This document shows positions 1 to 9,318 of a stretch of DNA of 64,000 nt, piece by piece. The notes under the pieces are model-generated. The model did no database searches. It saw only the letters and a program-made list of their open reading frames with translations, and was not told the origin of the DNA. Position 1 is the stretch's first letter; every line of letters starts with the position of its first letter. The position numbers were made by a program, and so were the translations under genes. The DNA lies in the NCBI RefSeq assembly GCF_900107095.1, contig NZ_FNOR01000004.1:62001-126000 (forward strand). Direction: 5' to 3'. The DNA comes from Collimonas sp. OK242. GTDB lineage: Bacteria; Pseudomonadota; Gammaproteobacteria; Burkholderiales; Burkholderiaceae_D.

Positions 1-31
1 CGCCACATAAAAGCACTACAAAATCACACAA

Positions 32-53
32 TTATATTGCTCACAATTTATAA
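32..53. promoter_or_regulatory. Possible second OhrR-type operator at window edge
   Basis: An AT-rich imperfect inverted repeat, TTATATTG and CAATTTATAA around a CTCA centre, lies just downstream of the ohrR stop. It resembles the candidate operator upstream of ohrR in its ATTG/CAAT half-sites. In many bacteria ohrR sits beside ohr, the peroxiredoxin gene it represses, so this could be the operator of an ohr gene just outside the window. That is inference, because no such gene is visible here. Confidence 0.25.
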
Positions 54-79
54 CGAATAGACAACCGAGCCGTCCATCT

Positions 80-565
80 TCAAGCAAGATTGCCGGCCAT
101 CGCAGCACGCAACCGCTGCAGCTCCTTGGTCAGGGCATGCAATTCATCCAGCGAGCATTCGACACTGCAGCTCACCTGCTGCGGTATCGCCCTTGCCTGC
201 TGGCGCAGATTTTTACCCGCGGCAGTCAGGCTGACGATCACCTGGCGCTCATCGTGGGACGCACGCTGGCGGCGTAAAAATCCGCTGCTTTCCAGGCGCT
301 TGAGCAGCGGCGTCAGTGTGCCGGAATCCAGATACAGACGCTCGCCCAAGGCCGACACGGTAAGTTCATCGCGCTCCCACAAGGTCAGCAACACCAGGTA
401 CTGCGGATAAGTCAGGCCCAGTTTCTGCAACAGCGGCTTGTAAATCTTGGTCATGGTCAGCGATGCCGAATACAACGCGAAGCACAACTGATTATCCAGC
501 AACAGGCTTTCCGGCCCGAATAACTCGGACGGGATGCTTGCGCTTGGCTGTTTGCTGGTTTCCAT
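80..565 (-). CDS. ohrR: OhrR-type MarR family organic-peroxide sensor/repressor
   Basis: A 161-residue MarR-family winged-helix repressor. The start chosen is METSKQ; a longer frame upstream has no better site. The N-terminal [10 protein letters not shown] stretch with Cys28 matches the reactive-cysteine region of OhrR proteins. Known family members are inactivated when this Cys is oxidised by organic hydroperoxides and then release ohr. Further cysteines at about 133 and 137 are compatible with the two-Cys OhrR subtype, in which an intersubunit disulfide forms. The wing region contains [12 protein letters not shown], typical of MarR. The gene lies downstream of gshA on the same strand, so two thiol and oxidant defence genes are neighbours. 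A palindromic site lies about 27-44 nt upstream of the start, which fits autoregulation. The ohr target gene itself is not in the window. Confidence 0.87.
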   Translation of the reverse strand: METSKQPSASIPSELFGPESLLLDNQLCFALYSASLTMTKIYKPLLQKLGLTYPQYLVLLTLWERDELTVSALGERLYLDSGTLTPLLKRLESSGFLRRQRASHDERQVIVSLTAAGKNLRQQARAIPQQVSCSVECSLDELHALTKELQRLRAAMAGNLA

Positions 566-591
566 GGCTTGAATATTACATAGTTCAAAAT

Positions 592-609
592 TAAATTGCA
601 AGCAATCTA
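592..609. promoter_or_regulatory. Candidate OhrR autoregulatory operator
   Basis: The sequence TAAATTGC-AA-GCAATCTA is an inverted repeat with 7 of 8 positions paired across a 2-nt centre. It sits between gshA and ohrR, a few tens of bases upstream of the ohrR start. ATTG/CAAT half-sites are typical of OhrR/MarR operators. The assignment rests on symmetry and position only. Confidence 0.45.
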
Positions 610-676
610 GTTTGCATTTAAAACTATCGCCGGGATTGCCATTCACTATGCCCGGCGACTTGGCTTAAACACCCGC

Positions 677-2323
677 TTAAACGCTCATATTGCCCAAGGT
701 GCTGGCGCGATAAGCCGCGACGAAGGTATCGAAATCGCCAGTCTGGCTACGCTCCAGGCTCTCCTGTTCGGACAGTGAGGCGGCGGCCAGAGTTTCGAAA
801 TAATTGCGTTCTTCCGGGCTGGGAGGATGCGCCAGGAAATAAGCCGCATGCGCCTTGCTTTGACGCAGCGCAAAACTGGCAAACGATTCCTTGTTCTGCT
901 GCAGAATAGACAATACCTGCGCCGACGGCGTCAGTTCGACCTGGTCCAGCTTGAGGCTTTGTTTTGCCAGCGATGCCGCATGGACGCCGTCGCTGCGCTG
1001 AGCGTCGAGCAAAGCCGCAGCCTTGCCGATCCGCTCCAGCAATTCCTTGCCCCAGGTTTGCAAGCCGACCGGATTACCGTCGCGCCGCAATTGCAATCCG
1101 GGACGCCGCCCTTCTTTCACCGCACGCGAGAAATTCTCGGTGTTTTCCAGGCTTTCCTCATCGCTGGTCAAGGGGCTGTCGTCCAGCGCGCAGAACAGCA
1201 GGAAGGCGTCGAGGAAGCGCGAAGTTTCCAGGCTGATGCCCATCGGCTCGAACGGATCGATGTCCATGCAGCGCACTTCGATGTATTGCACGCCGCGCGC
1301 AGAGAGCGCCTGGATCGGCCGCTCGCCCGAATTGATCACGCGTTTCGGCCGGATCGTCGAGTAGTACTCGTTTTCGATTTGCAGGATATTGGTATTGATT
1401 TGCACCCACTCGCCGTCGCGATGGGTGCCGATTGTTTCATAGGGCGGGTAAGGCTGGCTGACCGCCCGTGCCAGGCTCTTGACGTAGCTGTCGAGGCTGT
1501 TGAACTGCGGCGTCAGGCGCGCCTGGGCTGCGCTGGTGTAGCCAAGGTCGCTCATGCGCAGGCTGGTGGCGTAAGGCAGGTACAAGGTGTCCTTGTCCAG
1601 CTGTTCCAGGCGATGCTGGCGGCCGTCGAGAAAACAGGTCGACAGGGCCGGCGATGCGCCGAACAGATACATCAGCAGCCAGCTGTAGCGGCGGAAATTG
1701 CGCACCGTCGCGATATAACTTTCCGACTGAAAATGCATCGCCGTGCCGTCGGCTCCTTCAGCTTCCTGCAAGACCTGCCACAGTCCTTCCGCCAGCGAAT
1801 AGTTGTAATGGATGCCGGCGATGCATTGCATGCGCTTGCCATAGCGCAGCGCCAGGCCGCGCCGGTAGACGTGCTTCAGCATGCCCATGTGCGATGTGCC
1901 GTACCAGGCGATCGGAATCTGCTCTTCCGCCGGCAAATGGGCCGGCATCGACTGGCTCCAGAGCAATTCGTCACCCAGCTTCGAATAGACGAAACGATGG
2001 ATCGCATCCAGCTCGGTCAGCGCCGTTCCTATGTCGTGCTCCGCCGGAGTAATGAATTCCAGCAGCGATTCCGAATAATCGGTCGTGATCTGCGGCTGCG
2101 TCAGCGCCGAGCCCAGCGCGCGCGGATGCGGCGTCAGGGCCAGCCGGCCGTTGCCGTCAACCCGTAAGGTTTCTCTCTCGATGCCGCGCAAGCCCTGGCC
2201 TAGCAAGCCGCGATGCTGCTCTTGCCCTAGCAGCGCCAGCCGGCGAGTGTAATGATCAGTCAATTCAGCATCCTTTGCGTTCAAATCCATCATCTTGGGC
2301 TGGTTGGCCTTTGGTGATTTCAT
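677..2323 (-). CDS. gshA: Glutamate-cysteine ligase (GshA, E. coli type)
   Basis: A 548-residue protein that catalyses the first, ATP-dependent step of glutathione synthesis, joining L-glutamate to L-cysteine in the cytoplasm. The N-terminal region ([11 protein letters not shown], then [11 protein letters not shown]) is the signature of the gammaproteobacterial-type GshA family, which averages a little over 500 residues. The length is therefore slightly above usual, partly because of the N-terminus. The start is uncertain. The ATG at 2323 lies inside an 8-bp tandem repeat and has no clear Shine-Dalgarno; the two Met codons at residues 12-13 (about 2290-2293) are an alternative and also lack a good ribosome site. 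The product feeds the same thiol-redox theme as the downstream ohrR. A long open frame on the opposite strand is a codon-bias shadow. Confidence 0.93.
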   Translation of the reverse strand: MKSPKANQPKMMDLNAKDAELTDHYTRRLALLGQEQHRGLLGQGLRGIERETLRVDGNGRLALTPHPRALGSALTQPQITTDYSESLLEFITPAEHDIGTALTELDAIHRFVYSKLGDELLWSQSMPAHLPAEEQIPIAWYGTSHMGMLKHVYRRGLALRYGKRMQCIAGIHYNYSLAEGLWQVLQEAEGADGTAMHFQSESYIATVRNFRRYSWLLMYLFGASPALSTCFLDGRQHRLEQLDKDTLYLPYATSLRMSDLGYTSAAQARLTPQFNSLDSYVKSLARAVSQPYPPYETIGTHRDGEWVQINTNILQIENEYYSTIRPKRVINSGERPIQALSARGVQYIEVRCMDIDPFEPMGISLETSRFLDAFLLFCALDDSPLTSDEESLENTENFSRAVKEGRRPGLQLRRDGNPVGLQTWGKELLERIGKAAALLDAQRSDGVHAASLAKQSLKLDQVELTPSAQVLSILQQNKESFASFALRQSKAHAAYFLAHPPSPEERNYFETLAAASLSEQESLERSQTGDFDTFVAAYRASTLGNMSV

Positions 2324-2354
2324 GATTTCATGATTTCGTGATTTTTTGATGTCG
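2315..2354. repeat. 8-bp tandem repeat spanning the gshA start codon
   Basis: Five consecutive 8-mers read TGATTTCA, TGATTTCA, TGATTTCG, TGATTTTT and TGATGTCG on the plus strand. Two copies are identical and the rest degenerate. The gshA ATG at 2323 is formed at a junction between copies. A period of 8 is not a multiple of 3, so loss or gain of a unit would move the start codon relative to the frame. Confidence 0.6.
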
Positions 2355-2561
2355 CGACGTTATTGCTGCCCGTAACTCGGGTCGTAGAAGGCGAGAATAG
2401 CCGAAAATGAAAGAACGCGTTGGATGTCGGCCAGAGCGCAATCGACAGGTGAAAATCGCGCTGGCCGACAGCGTGCTTTATCAAATAGGCAATCTTCAGC
2501 AAATTTACAAGAATCCGCAAGGAACTCGCTGCTGGTGCAAACTTATGAGGGGCGCACCCCT

Positions 2562-2567
2562 TATAAT
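2562..2567 (+). promoter_or_regulatory. Candidate -10 box for folD
   Basis: A perfect TATAAT lies 33 nt upstream of the folD start. A short inverted repeat (AGGGGCGCACCCCT) lies just upstream of it. No good -35 hexamer is visible at 16-18 nt spacing, so the promoter call is partial. Confidence 0.35.
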
Positions 2568-2599
2568 CCTGCTTTGCTTTCAATTTTCACGCCACCACT

Positions 2600-3445
2600 A
2601 TGCCAGCTCAACTGATTGACGGAAACCTCCTTTCCAAACAACTACGCGCCGATGTCGCCAAGCGCGCCGCCGTACTGACCGCACAGGGCAAGCAGCCCGG
2701 CCTGGCGGTGATCCTGGTCGGCGACAGCCCGGCTTCGCAGGTGTATGTGCGCAACAAGGTCAAGGCTTGCGAAGACAACGGCTTGCATTCAGTGCTGGAG
2801 AAATACGATGCAGACCTGACCGAAGCGGCCCTGCTGGCGCGTATAGCCGCCTTGAATCATGACCCGAAGATCAACGGCATCCTGGTGCAACTGCCGTTGC
2901 CGGCGCATATCGATGCCCACAAAGTGATCGAAGCCATCGCTGCAGAAAAAGACGTCGACGGCTTCCATGTCAGCAACGCCGGCCTGTTGATGACTGGCCA
3001 GCCGCTGTTCCGCCCGTGTACTCCTTACGGCGTGATGAAAATGCTGGAATCGGTCAACTTCCCGGTGCGCGGCGCCCATGCCGTGGTCGTCGGCGCCTCG
3101 AATATCGTCGGCAAGCCGCAAGCCATGCTGCTCTTGCAAGCCGGCGCCACTGTCACCATCTGTAATTCCAAGACGCGCGATCTCGGGCTGCATACCCGCA
3201 TGGCCGATATCCTGGTGGTGGCTACCGGCAAACGCAATATCGTTACCGCCGACATGGTCAAGCCGGGCGCTGCCGTGATCGACGTCGGCATGAACCGCGA
3301 CGATCACGGCAAGCTGTGCGGCGACGTCGACTTTGCCAACGCCAAGGAAGTCGCCGGCTACATCACCCCGGTGCCGGGCGGCGTCGGCCCGATGACCATC
3401 ACCATGTTGTTGGTCAACACCATCGAAGCCGCAGAAAGAATGTAA
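2600..3445 (+). CDS. folD: Bifunctional methylene-THF dehydrogenase / methenyl-THF cyclohydrolase
   Basis: A 281-residue FolD, the normal length for the family. It interconverts 5,10-methylene-, 5,10-methenyl- and 10-formyl-tetrahydrofolate with NADP, supplying one-carbon units for purine and formyl-Met synthesis. Visible family motifs are [14 protein letters not shown] with the catalytic Tyr-Lys pair, [17 protein letters not shown], and the nucleotide-binding [11 protein letters not shown]. The C-terminal [14 protein letters not shown] motif is intact. It is transcribed divergently from gshA and is followed after 5 nt by prlC, so the two are probably cotranscribed. Confidence 0.97.
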   Translation: MPAQLIDGNLLSKQLRADVAKRAAVLTAQGKQPGLAVILVGDSPASQVYVRNKVKACEDNGLHSVLEKYDADLTEAALLARIAALNHDPKINGILVQLPLPAHIDAHKVIEAIAAEKDVDGFHVSNAGLLMTGQPLFRPCTPYGVMKMLESVNFPVRGAHAVVVGASNIVGKPQAMLLLQAGATVTICNSKTRDLGLHTRMADILVVATGKRNIVTADMVKPGAAVIDVGMNRDDHGKLCGDVDFANAKEVAGYITPVPGGVGPMTITMLLVNTIEAAERM

Positions 3446-3450
3446 TTGCA

Positions 3451-5529
3451 ATGACATCTACCGCTACCAACGCCAGCAATCCCCTGCTCGACTTCACCGG
3501 CCTGGCCAGGTTTGACGAAATCACGCCGGCCGACATCACGCCGGCGATTGCCGCGCTGCTGAAGCAGGCGCATACCGTCGTCGCCCTGCTGGAAACGTCG
3601 ACCGATGCGGTCACCTGGGACAATTTCGTCGTCCCGCTGGAACACGTGACCGAAAAATTGAGCCGCGCCTGGGGCATTGTCAGCCATTTGAATGCGGTAG
3701 CGGATACGCCGGAATTGCGTGCCGCGTATAACGAGAACCAGCCGAAACTGATCGAGTTCCGGACCGCGCTGGCGCAAAACCTGGCCTTGTTCGATAAGTA
3801 CAAGGCCATCAGGAACAACCTCGATTTCGCCGATCTGTCGGCGCCGCGGCGCAAGATAGTCAACAACGCGCTGCGCGATTTCAGGCTCGGTGGAGCAGAA
3901 CTGCCGCCGGCCCAGAAGACCCGTTTCGCCGAAATCCAGGAAAAGCACGCGGCGCTGACCACCCGGTTCTCGGAAAACATTCTCGACGCCACTAACGCCT
4001 ACGGCTTGTTTGTCAACGACGAGGCCGAATTGGCAGGATTGCCGGACGACGTGCGCCAGGCCGCGCGCGCCGCAGCCGAGCAGGATGGCAGGCCCGGTTA
4101 TAAATTCACGCTGCACTTCCCGTCTTATTTCCCGGTCTTGCAATATGCGGACGACCGCGCCTTGCGTGAAAAAATGTATCGCGCCAATGCCACCAAGGCA
4201 TCCGAGCTGGGCGAAAAACCGGAATGGGACAACAGCGCCAACATTGTCGAGATCCTGCGTTTGCGCAATGAAGAAGCAAAACTGCTGGGCTTCAAGAATT
4301 ACGCCGAGCTGTCGCTGGTGCCTAAGATGGCAAAAACGCCTGTCGAAGTGATGCATTTCCTGGAAGACCTGGGCCAGCGCGCGCGCCCGTTCGCCGAGCA
4401 AGATCTGGCCGAGCTGCGCACCTTCGCCGCAGAACAACTGGGCCTGGCCTCGCTGGAAGCCTGGGATCTGGCCTATGCCGCCGAAAAACTGCGCGAGCAG
4501 CGCTATGCTTTTTCGGAACAAGAAGTAAAACAATATTTCCCGGAACCGGTCGTGGTCGCAGGCTTGTTCCAGCTGGTGCAGCAATTGTTTTCGGTCGACA
4601 TCAGCGCCGACCAGGCCACGGTGTGGCACCCGGACGTCAAGTTTTTCCGGATTCAAAAAGACGGCAAGCTGATCGGCCAGTTCTATCTCGACCTGTATGC
4701 CCGCAACGGCAAGCGCGGCGGCGCATGGATGGACGATGCACGCGCCCGGCGCCGCCTCGGCAGTGAAATACAAACCCCGATTGCCTACCTGACCTGTAAT
4801 TTCACCGCGCCGGCAGTGGTTGACGGCGTCGCCAAACCGGCTTTGTTTACGCATGACGAGGTGATCACCCTGTTCCACGAATTCGGCCACGGCTTGCATC
4901 ACATGCTGACCCGGGTTGACGAGATCGGCGTATCCGGCATTTCCGGCGTCGAGTGGGATGCGGTCGAATTGCCTTCGCAGTTCATGGAAAACTTTTGCTG
5001 GGAATGGGAAGTATTGCAGCACATGACGTCCGAGACGGAAAGCGGCCAGCCCTTGCCGCGCGCGCTGTACGACAAGATGATCGCCGCCAAGAATTTCCAG
5101 TCCGGCCTGCAAGCCCTGCGCCAGGTTGAGTTTTCCTTGTTCGATATGCGCTTGCATGACGATTACGATCCGTATGGCAGCCAAAGCGTGCAAGACCTAA
5201 TCAACCAGGTGCGAGCCAAGATCGCAGTCATCAACCCGCCGCCGTTCAATCGCTTCCAGCATTCTTTCGGCCACATTTTCGCCGGCGGCTATGCTGCCGG
5301 CTATTACAGCTACAAATGGGCTGAGGTATTGTCGGCCGATGCGTATAGCGCGTTTGAAGAAGCGGCCGCGCGCGGCGGGAATGTGGTGTCGGCTGAGACC
5401 GGCAAGAAATTCCACGACGAAATCCTGGCCGTCGGCGGCTCACGTCCGGCGCTGGAATCGTTCAAGGCGTTTCGCGGACGCGAACCAAGCATCGACGCCC
5501 TGCTGCGGCATAGCGGCATGGCGGCATAG
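3451..5529 (+). CDS. prlC: Oligopeptidase A (M3 family zinc metallopeptidase)
   Basis: A 692-residue M3-family peptidase, close to the roughly 680 residues of E. coli oligopeptidase A. It hydrolyses short cytosolic peptides, including cleaved signal peptides. The zinc-binding HEFGH motif is at about residue 475, within LFHEFGHGLHHML. The conserved C-terminal region FGHIFAGGYAAGYYSYKWAEV is present in full. The start MTSTATNASN lies 5 nt after the folD stop. The open frame extends further upstream through folD, but that part is a shadow. Closely packed with folD, so probably one transcript. Confidence 0.95.
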   Translation: MTSTATNASNPLLDFTGLARFDEITPADITPAIAALLKQAHTVVALLETSTDAVTWDNFVVPLEHVTEKLSRAWGIVSHLNAVADTPELRAAYNENQPKLIEFRTALAQNLALFDKYKAIRNNLDFADLSAPRRKIVNNALRDFRLGGAELPPAQKTRFAEIQEKHAALTTRFSENILDATNAYGLFVNDEAELAGLPDDVRQAARAAAEQDGRPGYKFTLHFPSYFPVLQYADDRALREKMYRANATKASELGEKPEWDNSANIVEILRLRNEEAKLLGFKNYAELSLVPKMAKTPVEVMHFLEDLGQRARPFAEQDLAELRTFAAEQLGLASLEAWDLAYAAEKLREQRYAFSEQEVKQYFPEPVVVAGLFQLVQQLFSVDISADQATVWHPDVKFFRIQKDGKLIGQFYLDLYARNGKRGGAWMDDARARRRLGSEIQTPIAYLTCNFTAPAVVDGVAKPALFTHDEVITLFHEFGHGLHHMLTRVDEIGVSGISGVEWDAVELPSQFMENFCWEWEVLQHMTSETESGQPLPRALYDKMIAAKNFQSGLQALRQVEFSLFDMRLHDDYDPYGSQSVQDLINQVRAKIAVINPPPFNRFQHSFGHIFAGGYAAGYYSYKWAEVLSADAYSAFEEAAARGGNVVSAETGKKFHDEILAVGGSRPALESFKAFRGREPSIDALLRHSGMAA

Positions 5530-5590
5530 CAGTACCAACACAGGCAAATCTTCGCCGCAGGCCGGCGATTTTTATAACAAGGGGAAGAGA

Positions 5591-6217
5591 ATGAAGGTTG
5601 GAATAAAATCCGCTGCAATGTTTTTTTTGCTGATGTCGGCCGCGAGCGTACAGGCGCAACTGTATAAATCCACCGGCCCGGATGGCAAGGTCACTTATAG
5701 CGATACGCCGCCGGCCGCCGGCAAGGTGATGCCACAGAAAACCGGCGCCGGCGACAGCAGCAACAGCGGCGACGGCCTGCCGTATGAACTGGCGCTGGCG
5801 GTCAAGAACCATCCTGTCACCCTGTATAGCTCGGAAAAATGCATCCCCTGCGACGATGGCCGCAAAATGCTGAACGAACGCGGCATCCCGTTCAGCGAAA
5901 AAACCGTGAAGAGCAATGAAGACATTGCTGCATTACGCAAGAATACGAAGGAAGACCAGTTGCCCGTGCTGACCGTTGGCGGCAGCAAGGAAAGCGGCTT
6001 CTCGGCAGCCGCCTGGGGCACCGCGCTGACTGCGGCCGGCTACCCGGAAAGCAATCGTTTGCCAAAAACCTATCGCAATGCCGCGCCGGTAGCCGCCGCG
6101 CCTGGCGCCGCCTCGCCGAATAAATCCGCGGCGCCGGCCACCAACACCAGCAGCAGCCCCAATAACGGCGACGCCCTGCCGGCGGCAGGTAACGCGCCTC
6201 CCGGTTTCCGCTTTTAA
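5591..6217 (+). CDS. Secreted DUF4124 / glutaredoxin-like protein
   Basis: A 208-residue exported protein. Residues 1-22 form a signal peptide ending in VQA before QLYKSTGPDGKVTYSD, which is the DUF4124-type segment with its typical K-x-x-G-P-D-G-x-x-x-Y-S pattern. A glutaredoxin/thioredoxin-like fold follows, with YSSEKCIPCDDGRKML (a CIPC redox pair), a cis-Pro region QLPVLTVGG, and a C-terminal low-complexity Ala/Pro/Asn tail. It probably acts as a periplasmic thiol-disulfide or metal-handling protein, but the substrate is unknown. The start is the ATG after a GGGGAAGAG ribosome site. It follows prlC by about 60 nt on the same strand. Confidence 0.8.
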   Translation: MKVGIKSAAMFFLLMSAASVQAQLYKSTGPDGKVTYSDTPPAAGKVMPQKTGAGDSSNSGDGLPYELALAVKNHPVTLYSSEKCIPCDDGRKMLNERGIPFSEKTVKSNEDIAALRKNTKEDQLPVLTVGGSKESGFSAAAWGTALTAAGYPESNRLPKTYRNAAPVAAAPGAASPNKSAAPATNTSSSPNNGDALPAAGNAPPGFRF

Positions 6218-6244
6218 GATCTTGCCGCCCCACTATCATCACTC

Positions 6245-6670
6245 ATGACGCAAATCGACTTTCACACCAATATTTCGGACAAATTTCTGTACACCTGCCG
6301 ACTGGTGCGCAAAGCCCGCATGGCGCAACGCCAGATCGTCATATTGGGCAGTAATGCCGAGGATCTGGCGATGCTTGACCAAGCGCTCTGGACATTTTCC
6401 GAGCACGACTTCTTGCCGCACGTCAGAGCCGGCGATCCGCTGGCGGCACAAACCCCGGTGATTCTGGCCGCCGATGAAGAAACCGAGTGGCCGCATCACC
6501 AGATCCTGGTCAATCTGTCCGGCAGAACGCCACAGCATTTCGCCCGCTTCGAAAGAATGTTCGAAATCATCTCGCTGGCCGAAGACGACAAGGCCGGCGG
6601 GCGCGAGCGCTATCGTTTTTACCAGCAACGCGGTTATCCGCTGACCCATTTTGTTGCTGACAACGTATGA
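6245..6670 (+). CDS. holC: DNA polymerase III subunit chi
   Basis: A 141-residue HolC, close to the 147 of E. coli. Chi links the clamp loader, through psi, to single-stranded-DNA-binding protein at the replication fork. Conserved family features are the N-terminal IDFHTNISDKFLYTCRLVRKA, the WTFSEHDFLPH segment and the C-terminal YRFYQQRGYPLTHF. The valS gene that often follows holC is not here; instead a small uncharacterised gene follows after 10 nt. Confidence 0.93.
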   Translation: MTQIDFHTNISDKFLYTCRLVRKARMAQRQIVILGSNAEDLAMLDQALWTFSEHDFLPHVRAGDPLAAQTPVILAADEETEWPHHQILVNLSGRTPQHFARFERMFEIISLAEDDKAGGRERYRFYQQRGYPLTHFVADNV

Positions 6671-6680
6671 GGATTTTGCA

Positions 6681-7097
6681 ATGACCAACGGTAAACATGA
6701 CGCCAATATCCCTTTATTGACCGAGGTCATTGTTCCGCTACCGACTTTGACCGACATTATAGAGACGCCGCCGGCGGCTATTGTCAGCGCCGCAGCATCG
6801 GCAATCGATGACGAAGACAGTGTCGAGTTGCCCTCGGCACAGCCGGAGATCACGCTGAGCCAGTATGACTGGGAGCGGCTCGAGGCTGAGGTAAGGGAAA
6901 AAGTATTGCAGCAACTGCAGGACCGCATCGATTTTGTCATCGAACAGCGCGTCCGTGATGGCTTGGCGGACGTGTTGCAGACCGCGGTGGAAGGCATGGC
7001 GGCGCAAATCAGAAGCGGCTTGCATCAGACCCTGGACGAGGTGATTTGCCGAGCAGTAAGCCTGGAATTAATCAAATTAAAAAAAACAAATATTTAG
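6681..7097 (+). CDS. Conserved hypothetical protein downstream of holC
   Basis: A 138-residue protein that I do not recognise functionally. The N-terminal half is acidic and Pro/Ala-rich and probably disordered. The C-terminal half (from about residue 55) is a predicted long amphipathic helix with many Glu, Gln and Arg residues: DWERLEAEVREKVLQQL, then VRDGLADVLQTAVEG. The start at 6681 is chosen over an upstream in-frame ATG because an AGG ribosome site precedes it and the longer form would overlap holC. A role linked to holC is possible from position only. The gene ends in an A-rich lysine run, just before an AT-rich intergenic region. Confidence 0.6.
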   Translation: MTNGKHDANIPLLTEVIVPLPTLTDIIETPPAAIVSAAASAIDDEDSVELPSAQPEITLSQYDWERLEAEVREKVLQQLQDRIDFVIEQRVRDGLADVLQTAVEGMAAQIRSGLHQTLDEVICRAVSLELIKLKKTNI

Positions 7098-7254
7098 CGT
7101 ATTTTTTTTGATTTCCAATCACTATTTTCAGTGCCGTAGATAAAAGTAAAAAAAATAGATCTCATTTTGATCGCCTAAAAAATCTAAGTTTTCTTACAAT
7201 AGCGCTATTGAAAAGCGGTAATTTTGTTTAAAAACGGTGGTTTTTGGAGATGAG

Positions 7255-8571
7255 ATGAAAGTAATTGTATTGGGCGCCGGCGTTATCGGCACTAGCTCTG
7301 CCTGGTTCCTGAACAAGGAAGGTCACGATGTGACAGTGATCGAACGCCAGCCGGGTGCGGCGCAAGAGACCAGTTTTGCCAACGGCTGCCAGATTTCGGT
7401 ATCGCATGCCGAGCCTTGGGCCAATCCGCAAGCGCCGTTGAAGGTGTTGAAATGGCTGGGGCAGGAAGATGCGCCGTTGCTGTATCGCTTCCGTCCGGAA
7501 TGGCTGCAATGGAAATGGGCGCTGAATTTCCTGCGCGAATGCACGCCAGCCCGCACCAACGACAATATCCGCCAAATCGTCGCCATCTGCGAATATAGCC
7601 GTCAGACCTTGCAAGCGGTGCGCGCCGAGACCGGCGTCGACTATGATTGCCTGACACGCGGCATCCTGCATTTCTACACCGAACAAAAAGAATTCGATAT
7701 CTCGCTGCCTGCCGCGCAACTGATGCGCGACCTGGGCTGCCCGCGCGACTCGATCAGCGCCGACGAAGTGGTGAAGATCGAACCGGCCCTGGCCCGTATC
7801 CGCGACAAGATCGTCGGCGGCGATTTTACCGCCACCGATGAATCCGGCGACGTCTACAAATTCACCTCAGGGCTGGCCGATAAAGCCGCCGCAGCCGGCG
7901 TGAATTTCCAGTACAACACCAGCGTCACCCGCCTGATTACCGAAGGCAGCGGCGCCGGCGCCAAGATCACCGGCGTCGAAGTCATCAATGCCGACGGCCG
8001 TCACGAAGTGCTGCATGCCGACGCTTTCGTGGTTGCCATGGGCAGCTTCTCGACACCGTTGCTGAAACCGCTGGGTATCGAACTGATGATTTATCCGGGC
8101 AAAGGTTATTCCGCCACCTATCAGATTACCAATTCCGAAGCCGCGCCAAGCGTCTCGCTGACCGACGACGGCTACAAACTGGTGGTGTCGCGCCTGGGCG
8201 ATCGCCTGCGGGTGGCCGGCACCTGCGAACTGAACGGCTACACGCGCGAACTCAACACCACCCGTTGCGAAGCGATCACACGCCGTACCCGCGAGCTGTT
8301 CCCGGACGGCTGCGACTACGACAATCCGGTTTACTGGACCGGCCTGCGCCCGATGACGCCATCCAACGTGCCGTATATCGGCAAAACCAAAATCGGCAAC
8401 CTGTTCCTCAATACCGGCCATGGCACGCTCGGCTGGACCATGGGCTGCGGTTCCGGCCGCGCCATCGCCGAGATCGTCTCGGGCCGCCGGCCGGAGGTAG
8501 ATTTTGCCTTTACCGGCATGCCGCGGCAGGCGCCGCAACCATTGATTTTGCCGCGCCCTGTGCAGGCATGA
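7255..8571 (+). CDS. dadA: D-amino acid dehydrogenase small subunit
   Basis: A 438-residue FAD-dependent membrane-associated dehydrogenase that oxidises D-amino acids, classically D-alanine, to 2-oxo acids and passes electrons to the respiratory chain. The N-terminal dinucleotide-binding motif is VLGAGVIGTSSAWFL, followed by an ETSFANGC segment. The C-terminal GLRPMTPSNVPYIG and NTGHGTLGWTMGCGSG motifs are typical of DadA. The ribosome site is TTTTTGGAG just before the ATG at 7255. The upstream region (7098-7254) is very AT-rich with a TACAAT box at about 7195. The gene converges on an Lrp-type regulator, and the two share one strong hairpin terminator. No alanine racemase gene (dadX) is adjacent. 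Confidence 0.95.
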   Translation: MKVIVLGAGVIGTSSAWFLNKEGHDVTVIERQPGAAQETSFANGCQISVSHAEPWANPQAPLKVLKWLGQEDAPLLYRFRPEWLQWKWALNFLRECTPARTNDNIRQIVAICEYSRQTLQAVRAETGVDYDCLTRGILHFYTEQKEFDISLPAAQLMRDLGCPRDSISADEVVKIEPALARIRDKIVGGDFTATDESGDVYKFTSGLADKAAAAGVNFQYNTSVTRLITEGSGAGAKITGVEVINADGRHEVLHADAFVVAMGSFSTPLLKPLGIELMIYPGKGYSATYQITNSEAAPSVSLTDDGYKLVVSRLGDRLRVAGTCELNGYTRELNTTRCEAITRRTRELFPDGCDYDNPVYWTGLRPMTPSNVPYIGKTKIGNLFLNTGHGTLGWTMGCGSGRAIAEIVSGRRPEVDFAFTGMPRQAPQPLILPRPVQA

Positions 8572-8602
8572 ATGCTGTTACGCCTGCTGTAGCAAGGCAA
8601 TG

Positions 8603-8641
8603 AAAAAGACCGATGCTGGCGCCAGCATCGGTCTTTTTTTT
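8603..8641. terminator. Bidirectional terminator between dadA and the Lrp-type gene
   Basis: A perfect palindrome AAAAAGACCGATGCTGGC / GCCAGCATCGGTCTTTTT with T-runs on both strands. It lies between two convergent genes and can terminate both. Confidence 0.9.
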
Positions 8642-8756
8642 ATCTGCTTTCTTCAACTGTTGCGATCCGTTGCGACATGGCGCGGTTTTTGCGTATGTGT
8701 CTGCGTGAATCAGTTGCGCCGCTATTTTTGTTGTTAAGGCGCACTGTTCAAGTGCA

Positions 8757-9266
8757 TCACTTGGCGATGCGCACCTCGACCGTTGCCGGCTTCTCGTCGA
8801 AGGCGACCCGTGTGACGAACTTGGCGCGCTTCATAGGGAAGCGAGATTGGAAATGGCGGACATTGCCGGAACCAGAAATGACCCGGCGCACAAACTGATA
8901 ATAGGCATCCATATCGATCACATGCACGACTAGGAAATAATCGTAATCGCCGGACACGAAATAGCATTGCATGACTTCGGCTTCCTTGTTCATGCGCAGC
9001 TCGAATTCCTGCATGTGCTCGTCCGACTGGTGATTCAGCGAGATCTCAAGAAACGCCAGCATGCCGTAACCGAGTGCGAACGGATCGACCAGGGAGACAT
9101 CGGCGCTGATGATGCCGGCTTCGCGCAAGTCACGCAAGCGGCGCAGGCAGGTTGGCTGGGAAATGTGCGCTTTATCGGCCAGGGTGCGGGTCGGCATCTG
9201 ATTGTCGCGCTGCAGCAAGTTCAGCAGTTTACGATCGACTTTGTCTAGGGTGTGATGTTTGCTCAT
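8757..9266 (-). CDS. Lrp/AsnC family transcriptional regulator
   Basis: A 169-residue leucine-responsive-type regulator. The N-terminal helix-turn-helix includes LDKVDRKLLNLLQRD and AHISQPTCLRRLRDL. The C-terminal RAM ligand-binding domain includes VMQCYFVSGDYDYFLVV. The start used is MSKHHTLDK; a 15-residue longer frame reaches the promoter region of the divergent transport gene and is less likely. It is divergent from the first of three LivJ-like binding-protein genes and convergent with dadA. Lrp homologues commonly control both D-amino acid catabolism (DadR in Pseudomonas) and branched-chain amino acid uptake, so local control of either neighbour is plausible but not proven. Confidence 0.92.
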   Translation of the reverse strand: MSKHHTLDKVDRKLLNLLQRDNQMPTRTLADKAHISQPTCLRRLRDLREAGIISADVSLVDPFALGYGMLAFLEISLNHQSDEHMQEFELRMNKEAEVMQCYFVSGDYDYFLVVHVIDMDAYYQFVRRVISGSGNVRHFQSRFPMKRAKFVTRVAFDEKPATVEVRIAK

Positions 9267-9318
9267 GCCAAGGGGATTAAGGGCTGCGTCAGCTGTTTTA
9301 AGAATTCGCAAAAACCGC

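Noticed and set aside
827-2167. 446-codon open frame opposite gshA
   Set aside because: gshA has clear family motifs on the other strand. The frame is long only because of GC-rich third positions, and its translation has no recognisable domain.
3358-5193. 611-codon open frame opposite prlC
   Set aside because: It lies antisense to a well-conserved M3 peptidase and encodes Gln/Arg-rich low-complexity sequence.
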